From Bacillus gobiensis (GTDB lineage Bacteria > Bacillota > Bacilli > Bacillales > Bacillaceae): a DNA stretch of 64,000 nt. The position numbers and the translations under genes are program-made. The stretch covers positions 1,674,190 to 1,738,189 of the forward strand of contig NZ_CP012600.1 of NCBI RefSeq assembly GCF_001278705.1, given 5' to 3'. Position 1 is the stretch's first letter; each line of letters starts with the position of its first letter. The notes under the pieces were generated by a model. That model searched no databases. It was given only the letters and a program-made list of their open reading frames with translations, and was not told where the DNA came from. Positions 14,900 to 23,011 of this stretch are shown here, one piece after another.

Positions 14900-15472
14900 T
14901 CAAATAAACCACCGGAAAACAGAGTTTTTGATATCCATAGTGAATAGACCGTAATCAATGACAACCATTTGATTTTCTTCAGTGAATGCGGCATTAGCTA
15001 ACCTCAAATCTATTGGAATAATACCGAATTTAAGGAATTTTAATTTCAACTCAATTAGTTTCGTATAATCCGAGATTACATGCTGCATTTTAGTGTCCAT
15101 CTTCTTCATAATGATCCAGCTAGGCCCAAACTCCATCACCGGACAAATATGCTTTTGTACTTCCTCATTGCAGTTATTATAAATGTAATATTCATTTGTA
15201 TTGCATATTATCCCTAGATCAGACAGTGCAATTTTTAATATATAGCCATTATTAAGATCATAGACGATTCGATTATTACCATGGCCAATCATATTATACT
15301 TTAAATTTAGAATTTCTTTTGCAGCAAGCATTTTCTGTTTTGCCGTTTTAAAAAATCGGTATTTTCCCATCTGAGATATCCATGATTCAATGGCTTCTAT
15401 CTCATCATGGGACAACATTGAATTTTTATTTGACAGTATTTCATTTTGATCGTTAGTTGGGGACATTCTCAA
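14900..15472 (-). CDS. Kinase-fold protein, function unknown
   Basis: A 190-residue protein with a compact protein-kinase-like layout. A glycine-rich loop IGHGNNRIVYDL (about residue 62) is followed by a lysine strand YILKIALS. Then come the linker MEFGPSWIIMKKM, a catalytic-loop-like PIDLRLANAAF and a DFG-like VIDYGLF. The usual HRD histidine-arginine is replaced by P-I-D, so activity is unsure. Similar small kinase-like proteins occur in Bacillus and phages. TTG at 15472 has GGAG at good spacing; an ATG two codons later is the alternative. It lies between the intact and decayed YkoS-like genes and is of unknown role. Confidence 0.65.
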   Translation of the reverse strand: MRMSPTNDQNEILSNKNSMLSHDEIEAIESWISQMGKYRFFKTAKQKMLAAKEILNLKYNMIGHGNNRIVYDLNNGYILKIALSDLGIICNTNEYYIYNNCNEEVQKHICPVMEFGPSWIIMKKMDTKMQHVISDYTKLIELKLKFLKFGIIPIDLRLANAAFTEENQMVVIDYGLFTMDIKNSVFRWFI

Positions 15473-16207
15473 AACGTCTCCTTTTTTATAATTTGTAATT
15501 TCTATTAGTTAGAAAAACAAATGCCTAGAAGATTTAATTCGCCAAAAATTTTTCTACCCGATTATATTAGAAAGTTGAGAAATGATTATAGTGTGCCGTA
15601 TCGCTTCTGTAATTTGGGGTTGAAGCCTGATTCATTTTTTTCCACGATTACCACCCAATTCTACACGCTAGTTTGGGGGGGAATCGATGGGTGTGGCTTT
15701 AATTCAGAATGAAGTGGAGTTAGGGTTTGACTGTGAAAAGCACAAGCCTCTCTTCCCAACGAAATGGTTGCCAAAATATTTAGCCAGAAGGAAAGTAAGC
15801 TTATACTAGAAGGTTTTCAAAAAATTATTTTTCAAAAAGTTAAATTCTCAATTTCTGGGTACTAATAAAGCAAAAAGAACGATGGAGAAAGCGCTTACAA
15901 TAGTTTTAAGACCTACAATGTTTTCATTCCTTCACCCATTTATGCTTCTGGCTCCCAGGCTCTACTCCTAGTAACATGATATGATTTTTATATAAAATGG
16001 CTTGTATTTTGTGGATTTTTTTTACTTTTTTGATGGTTTTCACTTTCGAGGAATATTCTCAAATAGTAAAGGCAGCAGGCACCAAAGGATAGGCTAATGC
16101 TGCATGTAGGCAATTCGCGGTTTCGAAAAGCTGGTTAGCTATGTGTGGTGTTGGAGCTTTATGCAGTTGCTCCAAATGACTCTAAGTATTGTATGTACTT
16201 TCTAAAA
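15473..16207. other. Gene-free stretch of about 730 bases
   Basis: No supported gene. It holds a near-perfect cre site (15886..15899) and a hairpin TTGGAGC/GCTCCAA near 16150..16176 without a T run. A 63-codon frame at 15521 has no ribosome binding site and no family pattern. The stretch is probably the scar of deleted genes. Confidence 0.5.
15886..15899. promoter_or_regulatory. Orphan cre (CcpA) site
   Basis: AGAAAGCGCTTACA matches the catabolite-response consensus TGWAANCGNTNWCA at 13 of 14 positions. No gene starts close by: the nearest are the kinase-like gene (starting at 15472, facing left) and the YkoS-like gene (ending at 16271). It may be a relic of a lost sugar-use operon. Confidence 0.45.
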
Positions 16208-16210
16208 TCA

Positions 16211-16244
16211 AAGCACCCAAAGTCTAATAAAACCAAGGGTGCTT
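16211..16244 (-). terminator. Terminator of the glycosyltransferase/membrane protein operon
   Basis: Minus-strand AAGCACCC and GGGTGCTT form a perfect stem followed by TTGATTTT. Confidence 0.7.
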
Positions 16245-16270
16245 ACAATAATCGGAGAAGGCTTTATTCA

Positions 16271-17971
16271 CTACTCCACTCTATACAAATAAATTTTCCA
16301 ATACGATGAATCTTCATCAAACACTTTTTCCAGCGATAACAGATTTTCAGCAGCATTTTCGATCGGTACAGCAGACAAAATGTACTTGCCGCCCATACCT
16401 TTCAACTTATCTGTATTCAAGTCAAGTTTTTCGATTCTTTTGTCGGAGTGCTTTGAAAACATGTAATGCTTGCCGAGCTCATCCACAAAGATGTAACACC
16501 GGCCACCCCAATAGTCATAGTATTCGGCAAGTGAACGGTTTTTTTCAAGCTCTGGTGCGATGATTTCGCGAAATTCTTGTTTATAGGAGAGTGGGTACAT
16601 ATTGCTATATGAGTCAAGCGTGTAAAATCCGTTATATTGCGAAATGACCGGATGAATTCCGATGCTGACGACACGGTAATCTCCAACAGGCTGCCCAATA
16701 TAGTCTTTGATTTCCTCAAACTGCTTTTCAGCAAAAAATTGTCGATAGGAAGGTTCATTTTTATATGTGATCTGTTCATTAAATGGCAGTAGCACACAAA
16801 CCTGTGCAATAACACATATTACAGCTAGTTTTTTCCCAAAATTGCCCCAATTCCAAACCATCCGTAGTGAAAGAGCAAACAGCGTATAAAGGATAAGCGG
16901 CCTTAAGTAGTGAAAACGGGCGAAGTTAAAGGACCTTAAAATGCTCACCTGTTCTTTCAGTGGCTGCCAGCCTTCAAAGAACCAAAAGGCATACCAGGTT
17001 GATAAAGCAATGTTCAAAATGTGTAAGCCGATAAACAATTTATGCTTTTTCCAATTCCGTTTATATATAACCATACCCAGGCATATCAGACTTAATGGAA
17101 GAACAATCACTCCCCATACCGTCAAATCCTGATTATGCTCTATCACATAATTTTTACCTACCAGTCTCAATGTCTCGAAAAAATTCAACTTTGATTGATA
17201 AAACACCTCACGATTTGTTGTCTCATGCGGCAAGAACATAGAAGCAACCAACCGGTAGTCAAGCAGTAAATATAGGATACCCATATAGCCAATCGCAACA
17301 ATCAAGCGAACATTCCATTTCTTGGATCGCAGGAGGTCAATGAGCCAAAAAACCCCCATAAAAGTGAGAAAAAACAAAAATCCTAGCACAAAGCTTGAGA
17401 AAAACGGCAGGACGGTTAACACCACATAATTTTTCCATAGTTTTTCTCCTCGCCTGATATTTAGAAATGCCCAGAGTGCGAGCGGCATACCCAAAATGCT
17501 TAGCATTCCGGATGGCCAGTATGGCGTAAGCGCAAATGTCACAGCAGCGCCAACTCGAATGATCCCTTGGTTCTCTCCCTTTATTACGTACTTTCTCAAC
17601 AATAAATACATGCCTAAAAAAGCACCGAGGCGCGTAATAAGCTGGCTTGCACCGTAAGCGACCATTGGCGGGAGAAGGCTAAATAGCATAACCATCCCAT
17701 TAAACTGAGAATAAAATGAATCTCTTGACAGCTCTCCATTAAAAATTTGTGGAAATGGAGCATTCAACGGACCAAACAACAGTCCGCTGTCTTTTAGAGA
17801 TTTATACCAGCCCAGATTCGAATCTAAATTATCGTGTACCCTCATATGTGCGTCTTGGCCTAGAATAAAATACGGGGCAACCCAGGCTAAAACTAATAAT
17901 ATTGCAATCGTCACTAACATATTTTCGTTGTTTTTAACGGATGCCAATTTTTCATTTAAGTACTGTATCAT
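16271..17971 (-). CDS. Polytopic membrane protein, DUF6044/YkoS-like (YfhO-type)
   Basis: A 566-residue protein with about eleven hydrophobic segments. Between the first two lies the extracytoplasmic signature GQDAHMRVHDNLDSNLGWYK (residues about 38-57), and the C-terminus is a soluble domain of about 160 residues. It resembles B. subtilis YkoS, and more distantly YfhO, which uses a lipid-linked sugar made by the partner CsbB to decorate teichoic acid outside the cell. The gene for such a partner lies just upstream, 75 bases away, on the same strand. Role in cell-wall polymer glycosylation is inferred. An AGGGAG precedes the ATG. A dead copy of its 3' end lies at 14638. Confidence 0.82.
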   Translation of the reverse strand: MIQYLNEKLASVKNNENMLVTIAILLVLAWVAPYFILGQDAHMRVHDNLDSNLGWYKSLKDSGLLFGPLNAPFPQIFNGELSRDSFYSQFNGMVMLFSLLPPMVAYGASQLITRLGAFLGMYLLLRKYVIKGENQGIIRVGAAVTFALTPYWPSGMLSILGMPLALWAFLNIRRGEKLWKNYVVLTVLPFFSSFVLGFLFFLTFMGVFWLIDLLRSKKWNVRLIVAIGYMGILYLLLDYRLVASMFLPHETTNREVFYQSKLNFFETLRLVGKNYVIEHNQDLTVWGVIVLPLSLICLGMVIYKRNWKKHKLFIGLHILNIALSTWYAFWFFEGWQPLKEQVSILRSFNFARFHYLRPLILYTLFALSLRMVWNWGNFGKKLAVICVIAQVCVLLPFNEQITYKNEPSYRQFFAEKQFEEIKDYIGQPVGDYRVVSIGIHPVISQYNGFYTLDSYSNMYPLSYKQEFREIIAPELEKNRSLAEYYDYWGGRCYIFVDELGKHYMFSKHSDKRIEKLDLNTDKLKGMGGKYILSAVPIENAAENLLSLEKVFDEDSSYWKIYLYRVE

Positions 17972-18046
17972 ATCAAAGCTCCCTATGTACCTTTTCTTTT
18001 TTTACGTGAAAGCTGCAATGGAACTCCTGCGAATACAGCAATTTCT

Positions 18047-19030
18047 TCACTTTATATTCGCAGGGGTTTTTGATTTTTCCAAATTGTTTATATTTTCTTC
18101 AACGATATAACGCGGGCGGCGCTTTACTTCTTCGTATATTTTTCCAACATATTCACCGATTAATCCCACGCTCATTAACAACAAACCACCAATCAACCAT
18201 ATTGAAATCATTAAAGATGCCCACCCTGATTGTGTTTTGCCCATCATTATCGAAATAAAAACGTAGATTCCTGCAGCTAAACTGCTTAAAGAAGCAAGAA
18301 ATCCCAAAATTGTTATCAATCGAATCGGTTTGACACTAAAGGAAGTGATTCCATCGAGCGCAAAAGCAAGCATTTTGGCAATCGGATATTTTGTTTCTCC
18401 AGCTGCTCTTTCCTTCCGATCATAATACACAGTGGTCGACTTAAATCCGACCAATGGAACGATCCCCCGCAAAAATAGATTCGTTTCTTTAAAACGCAGC
18501 ATTTCTTCTAACGATTTCTTGTTCATGAGGCGATAGTCCGCGTGGTTGTAAACCAACGACAAACCAAATTTTTTCATTAGCTTATAAAACCCTAATGCAG
18601 TTACCCTTTTGAAAAACGTATCCGTATCTCGTTTTTTGCGAACACCATATACAACGTCATATCCTTCTGCGTACTTGTTCACAAATTCCTTTATCACATG
18701 TACGTCATCCTGAAGGTCCGCGTCAATCGACACGATACAGTCTGAATCGTTTACGGCCTTCTCCAATCCTGCCAGCAGAGCTTTTTGATGGCCAAAATTA
18801 CGCGAGAGCTTCAACCCGCTTACAGACGAATCGAGTACGCATGCCTCTGATATTTTCTCCCACGTTCGATCCGCACTGCCATCATCAACGAATAACAATT
18901 GACTATGACGATCGATGTCTCCATTCTCAATGATCTCTTCTAATACCATCTTTAATTGGGTATAAGATTTTGTAAAAACTTCTTCTTCGTTATAACAGGG
19001 GACGACTATTGTTAATATTGGCAGACTCAT
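18047..19030 (-). CDS. Polyprenyl-phosphate glycosyltransferase (GT2, YkoT/CsbB-like)
   Basis: A 327-residue family-2 glycosyltransferase of the DPM1/GtrB type. It starts LPILTIVVPCYNEEEVF. The nucleotide-sugar region LLFVDDGSADRTW, the DXD-like SIDADLQDD and the NHADYRLMNKKSLEEM acceptor segment follow. Two membrane helices near residues 231-258 and 268-292 end the protein. It should move a sugar from UDP-sugar to undecaprenyl phosphate at the inner face of the membrane. The downstream YkoS-like protein would then use the flipped product. AAAGGACG gives a good ribosome binding site. Confidence 0.88.
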   Translation of the reverse strand: MSLPILTIVVPCYNEEEVFTKSYTQLKMVLEEIIENGDIDRHSQLLFVDDGSADRTWEKISEACVLDSSVSGLKLSRNFGHQKALLAGLEKAVNDSDCIVSIDADLQDDVHVIKEFVNKYAEGYDVVYGVRKKRDTDTFFKRVTALGFYKLMKKFGLSLVYNHADYRLMNKKSLEEMLRFKETNLFLRGIVPLVGFKSTTVYYDRKERAAGETKYPIAKMLAFALDGITSFSVKPIRLITILGFLASLSSLAAGIYVFISIMMGKTQSGWASLMISIWLIGGLLLMSVGLIGEYVGKIYEEVKRRPRYIVEENINNLEKSKTPANIK

Positions 19031-19377
19031 TTTACACGTCCTTTCTCTAATTATTATGTAATTTCAAAATTGAGCGAAACTCCAACTCTATTACACTATT
19101 TTAATCCACTCTGCAGTTTGATTCCACTCGTCCTGTTTATATGGCTGGCACTTCAAAGTACACAGCTCGTCCTAATGAGGCTGCGACTTTTCTGTATCTG
19201 TGGTTTGTATTTCATTACGAATAACTATAAACCAAGACATTCCAATTTATTATAAACGATTGACAAATGATATAAAGTTAGTAGAAGAAAAAAATTCAAG
19301 AAAATGGGGTATGATCACTTCAATAATGTTTCTGCTGTTCATACGACTTGTTGTTTCTTTTCGTAATTAAACATCAA
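19031..19377. other. Intergenic stretch between the glycosyltransferase gene and mgsR
   Basis: About 350 bases with no supported gene. It must hold the promoter for the glycosyltransferase pair, but I see no clear SigA or ECF-type match. Confidence 0.4.
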
Positions 19378-19400
19378 AAAAAAGAAAGCATATGCTGCTT
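19378..19400 (-). terminator. Terminator after mgsR
   Basis: Minus-strand GAAGCA and TGCTTTC arms (one bulge) are followed by nine T. Confidence 0.6.
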
Positions 19401-19416
19401 CCTCCTTCGAATGGTC

Positions 19417-19797
19417 TTATGATACTGATTGATGTAAAGCTTTTTTCTTTGACAGCTTGAGCAATTCACTCGGATTGTAGCCGACAACTAACTTTTGTCC
19501 TTCGATGAGTAATGGCCTTCTAAGTAATTTTGGTTCTTTATGCAAAATATCCAATAGTTCATTCACAGTAAGTTCGTCAAAATCCAAATCTAATTTCTTA
19601 AAGATTTGACTTCTTGTCGCCAGAATTTCATCAATTCCTTCTGTGGTGAGAGAGAGAATATGCTTTAATTCTTCTATCGTTGGCGTTTCTTTAAATAGGT
19701 GTCTTTCTGTAAAATCAATCTGGTTTGCTTTTAGCCAATGCTTTGTTTTTCGACATGAAGTACAACTTGGATATGAGTAAAAAGTAAGTTCTTCCAT
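19417..19797 (-). CDS. mgsR: Stress regulator MgsR (Spx/ArsC family)
   Basis: A 126-residue Spx-like protein with the redox CxxC at residues 12-15 (YPSCTSCRKTKHWL) and the RPLLIEGQKLVVGYN segment close to the end. Spx-family proteins bind the RNA polymerase alpha subunit and redirect transcription. MgsR (YqgZ) governs a subset of the SigB general stress regulon in B. subtilis. Place beside yqgY supports MgsR rather than Spx itself. A SigB-type promoter lies just upstream. Confidence 0.87.
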   Translation of the reverse strand: MEELTFYSYPSCTSCRKTKHWLKANQIDFTERHLFKETPTIEELKHILSLTTEGIDEILATRSQIFKKLDLDFDELTVNELLDILHKEPKLLRRPLLIEGQKLVVGYNPSELLKLSKKKALHQSVS

Positions 19798-19838
19798 CTT
19801 CTTTCCTCCTCTATTAATCCTTATCCTTTGTATCTTTA

Positions 19839-19864
19839 GTACCCTATCTTATTTTTATGTAAAC
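19839..19864 (-). promoter_or_regulatory. SigB-type promoter of mgsR
   Basis: GTTTAC (19864..19859), 14 bases, then GGGTAC (19844..19839) match the SigB consensus GTTTAA-N12-15-GGGTAT with one mismatch in each box. The predicted start is about 35 bases before the mgsR ATG. B. subtilis mgsR is known to be SigB-dependent, so the match is expected. Confidence 0.75.
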
Positions 19865-19940
19865 ACAAATTTTTCTTTAGAATTGAAAAACATCGGGACT
19901 TTCTGTTTGCCAGCGATGGAAAAACGACAAAATGTAAGTG

Positions 19941-19969
19941 TTTACATAAAGGCTCTGTATCTTTATAAT
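19941..19969 (+). promoter_or_regulatory. SigA promoter of yqgY
   Basis: TTTACA (19941..19946) and TATAAT (19964..19969) are 17 bases apart, 36 bases before the yqgY ATG. The -35 overlaps the palindrome TGTAA-GTGT-TTACA (19933..19946). Confidence 0.75.
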
Positions 19970-20004
19970 AAGATGCAAAGGGGAGCGTTTGGAGGGGAAA
20001 TCGG

Positions 20005-20247
20005 ATGAATCGAATGTACAGGGTGCTGGGCTTCTGGACAGGGATTTTTGCGGTCATGTTTTATTTGGGCGAAATGAAAGATGCTTCATTACTTTTTTTC
20101 GGCCAAACGGTATTTTTTGTTTTTCTTTCCTATTTGAATTTAACCGAGCGGATGTACATTTATATTTTTGGAGCATATTTAACTATTTTTATGGCAGGGT
20201 TTACATACTACTCTATTTTTATTATGGTTCCAGGTCATGGCCATTAA
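20005..20247 (+). CDS. yqgY: Small membrane protein YqgY (DUF2626)
   Basis: An 80-residue protein with three short membrane helices (about residues 8-24, 28-45 and 48-70) and a glycine-histidine tail (VPGHGH). Size, sequence pattern and position between mgsR and yqgX identify DUF2626/YqgY. Function unknown. GGAGGGG precedes the ATG by about ten bases. Confidence 0.85.
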   Translation: MNRMYRVLGFWTGIFAVMFYLGEMKDASLLFFGQTVFFVFLSYLNLTERMYIYIFGAYLTIFMAGFTYYSIFIMVPGHGH

Positions 20248-20254
20248 TGTCCAT

Positions 20255-20287
20255 GAAAAAACCACTTCATCAAGAAGTGGTTTTTTT
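20255..20287. terminator. Bidirectional terminator between yqgY and yqgX
   Basis: AAAAAACCACTTC and GAAGTGGTTTTTTT form a stem with A and T runs on both sides, serving the convergent genes yqgY and yqgX. Confidence 0.88.
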
Positions 20288-20926
20288 CTATAGCGAAAAT
20301 CCATTTAAAAACGGGTTTTCATCCATCTCAGTTTGGATATCAGTTTCCGGGCCGTGCCCGCTAAGTACGATCGTAGGTTCAGGCAGTGTTAATAATTGTT
20401 CATGAATGCTTTTCAACAAAGTATCATAGCTTCCGCCTGTTAAGTCTGTCCGGCCAATGCCCTGTTTAAATAATGCGTCTCCGGATAAAACGATACCTTC
20501 GTCTTGAAAATAATAGGATACGCTTCCTGGCGAATGGCCGGGCGTATGGAAAATGTCAAATTGAAAGCTGCCGATTTTCACTTTTTGATCCTTTTCGATC
20601 AGAACGTCAGCTTGTTTCGCTGTAATACCTTGGCCAAGCAGTCTTGCAGAACCATTTAATGATGGATTCTGCAGCCAATCTTTTTCTTCCTCATGAAGAT
20701 ACACAGGCAGATTCCACTCTTCTCTTACCAAGTCTAATGCTCCAATATGATCGAAATGGGCATGAGTTAAAAGAATAGCAAGCGGCTTTACGTTTTTCTC
20801 TTTTATTAGCGAGATTAGCTTTTCAGCTTCTGCTCCGGGATCCACGATCAAAGCCGAACCACTATCGTCTTCCAAAATATAGGCGTTTGTCTGAATCGGT
20901 CCCAAAGGAATTCTAGTCCATTTCAT
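20288..20926 (-). CDS. yqgX: Metallo-beta-lactamase-fold hydrolase YqgX (glyoxalase II-like)
   Basis: A 212-residue metal hydrolase with every metal-binding element: THAHFDHIGALD (HxHxDH, residues 54-65), HTPGHSPGS, SGDALFKQGIGRTDL and LSGHGPET. The architecture is that of the glyoxalase II-like persulfide dioxygenase/hydroxyacylglutathione hydrolase group. B. subtilis YqgX has been linked to bacillithiol-dependent methylglyoxal detoxification. Cytoplasmic. Single gene, opposite to yqgY, with a shared terminator. Confidence 0.9.
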   Translation of the reverse strand: MKWTRIPLGPIQTNAYILEDDSGSALIVDPGAEAEKLISLIKEKNVKPLAILLTHAHFDHIGALDLVREEWNLPVYLHEEEKDWLQNPSLNGSARLLGQGITAKQADVLIEKDQKVKIGSFQFDIFHTPGHSPGSVSYYFQDEGIVLSGDALFKQGIGRTDLTGGSYDTLLKSIHEQLLTLPEPTIVLSGHGPETDIQTEMDENPFLNGFSL

Positions 20927-21083
20927 ATGTTACCCTCCTACTTCTGCTTCGTCTATATTATGACCCGTATTCCAGTATGATTCAACAGCTGCATCTCATA
21001 CAAAAAGACTCGACATCTCATATGTAAGCGGTTAAAATTATAAGTAAGAGTTCCTATTGAACTGACAAAGGGGGATGACAAGC

Positions 21084-21257
21084 GTGCTGCTTATCATCAT
21101 TTTTGGGCTAATCACCTTGCTTGCTGCATATGCTGTCTTTCGTACAGTAAAAGAAAAAAACATTTTGGGATTTTTATTTGCGGGAGCCGCTTTCACGGTA
21201 TTTGGCTTATTCACTTTCATGACACTGTTACATAGCGGATACCCTACAGCACATTAA
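21084..21257 (+). CDS. yqgW: Small membrane protein YqgW (DUF2759)
   Basis: Two hydrophobic helices (LLIIIFGLITLLAAYAVF and FLFAGAAFTVFGLFTFMTLL) flank a charged turn KEKN. The GTG at 21084 is preferred as start because AAAGGGGG then has about ten bases of spacing; an in-frame ATG at 21075 touches the ribosome binding site and would add three residues. Gives 57 residues. Function unknown; assignment rests on pattern and position between yqgX and yqgV. Confidence 0.8.
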   Translation: MLLIIIFGLITLLAAYAVFRTVKEKNILGFLFAGAAFTVFGLFTFMTLLHSGYPTAH

Positions 21258-21293
21258 AAACTGCATCCGATATTCATCGGATACAGTTTTTTT
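21258..21293. terminator. Bidirectional terminator between yqgW and yqgV
   Basis: ACTG-ATCCGAT and ATCGGAT-CAGT arms surround a short loop, with A and T runs at both ends. Confidence 0.88.
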
Positions 21294-21294
21294 A

Positions 21295-21612
21295 TTACAA
21301 ATGTCTTTTCACACTTTCAAGCTTGCCGTTCATCGTGTTTGCTTTATCACGGCGATCATCAATTCGAATGTTTGTTGCGACCCTTTTAACGCCTTCTTTA
21401 AAAGGCACCTCATGTACGGCTTGGATCGCCGTAAATAAATCAGGGATCGTTCCTTCGATCAGTGTGCTCATCGGGGTTAATTGATACGTGATTTTCCCCT
21501 CTTCTGTTAATGCTTCAAGTACCTTCTGAATATCTGCTACATAGTGGCTGACGCTAGGTGACTCTGTACCGATTGGAATGATTGTAATATCTGCAATTGC
21601 CATCTTATTCAT
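21295..21612 (-). CDS. yqgV: MTH1187/YkoF-family thiamine-binding-like protein YqgV
   Basis: A 105-residue protein of the UPF0045/MTH1187 family, beginning MAIADITIIPIGTESPSVS after an optional three-residue extension. These small ferredoxin-like folds form tetramers and bind thiamine or pyrimidine-like ligands. The start overlaps the yqgU stop by eight bases; ATG at 21612 and ATG at 21603 are both in reach of GGAGGGAG. Cotranscribed with yqgU. Confidence 0.88.
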   Translation of the reverse strand: MNKMAIADITIIPIGTESPSVSHYVADIQKVLEALTEEGKITYQLTPMSTLIEGTIPDLFTAIQAVHEVPFKEGVKRVATNIRIDDRRDKANTMNGKLESVKRHL

Positions 21613-22696
21613 CTCCCTCCTTCATTATTTTAACGATTTTTTTGTCGAGTATGGAAATCACTTGCTCAAACGAGTATCCATAAAGGGCATACATGCCATC
21701 AGGAGAAAGATTAATCGGCTCCATAGGAATATCTGATAAGACAATTTGATCCTCTCCACTCTCAACATTAATTTTTTTCAATTGTTTTTGATTAAATAAA
21801 TAAAAACTCTTTGTCTTGCTGTCATAATCATATTCTCCCGGATCCCAAGATGAATAATTGGGAGCAAGCGGTTGTGAATACTGCGAGAGCGGGAAACCGC
21901 TATCAGCCTCCGAAAACATAAATTCTCCTTTATTACCTGCCGATGGCTTTTTCACAGCCAGCCGCACGTCAGAAAATACTGCAAATGCAACGATATCGTC
22001 ATAGATTTTTTCTTTTTTGCCACTAGACAAATGATACCTATAGAGAGGTGCGGATGTTTCAGGGGCTTTGTTGTTCCATTTAAGGTATTCCAGAGTATCT
22101 TCAGATGACCAATTAGCGAACGGGATTTGTAAGGATTGTCGTTCTATTTTGTTTTGGCCGGCATGAATTAAAAACGTAGTATAGGTCCAATCCTGCTTAA
22201 AAGCAGTCAAAAATATCAAATCTGGCTGAAAAGGATTCCAAGCCGACTGAAATTCATAACCATCAAACTGATGTTTAAATAGCAGATCTCCTTCATTTGT
22301 TACTAGATTTAACTCCATCGATGCATTTTCCGCTGCAGATTGAATGAGCAATCGTTTTTTTGCTTGATTGATCTGCACATCCGAGATCTGTCCGCTCGTC
22401 TTAAAAATTGTCGTCTCTTTGCCTGTAAATAAATTGTGTGATTTCAGCATGTTGTGTGCAGAAAATACGATGGTTTCTTCATCCAGCCAACCAAACACTT
22501 TTTCAGCCGATTGATCAGCAATCGACCTTATATTTTTCTCTTGTATTGGCCCGTTATTCGGTTTCTGATTCTTTTCTTGATGCTCTGTTTTTCCTAGATC
22601 CGTCTCACCGCCGCCGGACGGCAAAACTTGTCGGGGAGCTGCGTTACAAGCAGCTAATAACACAGTTGCAGCAAGGGCCAATAGGAGTAATCTCAT
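21605..22696 (-). CDS. yqgU: Lipoprotein YqgU with six-bladed beta-propeller-like domain
   Basis: A 363-residue lipoprotein: MRLLLLALAATVLLAACNAA with lipobox LAAC (C17). The rest is a repeating beta pattern (VFGWLDEETIVFSA, LFTGKETTIFKTS, INLSPDGMYALYGYSF) of the YqgU-like propeller. It should sit on the outer membrane face; the role is unknown. The longest frame starts 14 codons earlier at a GTG, but that would bury the signal peptide. The ATG at 22696 lies behind two AGGAGG copies, one touching it and one 12 bases away. Confidence 0.85.
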   Translation of the reverse strand: MRLLLLALAATVLLAACNAAPRQVLPSGGGETDLGKTEHQEKNQKPNNGPIQEKNIRSIADQSAEKVFGWLDEETIVFSAHNMLKSHNLFTGKETTIFKTSGQISDVQINQAKKRLLIQSAAENASMELNLVTNEGDLLFKHQFDGYEFQSAWNPFQPDLIFLTAFKQDWTYTTFLIHAGQNKIERQSLQIPFANWSSEDTLEYLKWNNKAPETSAPLYRYHLSSGKKEKIYDDIVAFAVFSDVRLAVKKPSAGNKGEFMFSEADSGFPLSQYSQPLAPNYSSWDPGEYDYDSKTKSFYLFNQKQLKKINVESGEDQIVLSDIPMEPINLSPDGMYALYGYSFEQVISILDKKIVKIMKEGDE

Positions 22697-23011
22697 CCTC
22701 CTAGCATTCCTCCTATTTTCTAAATTTACCGAGAACACGTCTGAAATGAATCATTAAAATGTATCTGCCTCGGACATAAAAAGGTATTGATATTTTTTTG
22801 CAAATCTAAAAACTGATCGTATTAAGGTAGGAATTAAGCCTGCCCATACATGGTATTCAATCTTTTCATTCCTGCGCTAACCGAACTGAGAAATACCAAT
22901 GCAAGCGGTCAATGTCTAAAGTTTTGCAATAGCTTCAAGATGCAGGAATCAGCAGGCTATAGCCAAAGAAAGTTCAAAAAATTATGTAAATACAGAAAAG
23001 ATTCTCCGTTT
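22697..23011. other. Intergenic stretch between yqgT and yqgU
   Basis: About 315 bases. Frames on both strands are short and lack ribosome binding sites. No terminator with a clear T run was found for yqgT, so read-through into yqgU is possible. Confidence 0.4.

Noticed and set aside
15521-15712. 63-codon plus-strand ORF
   Set aside because: No ribosome binding site, no recognisable pattern and unusual composition; probably chance.
16060-16180. Riboswitch (c-di-GMP, c-di-AMP or T-box)
   Set aside because: The stretch has hairpins but none of the conserved cores of these classes could be matched.
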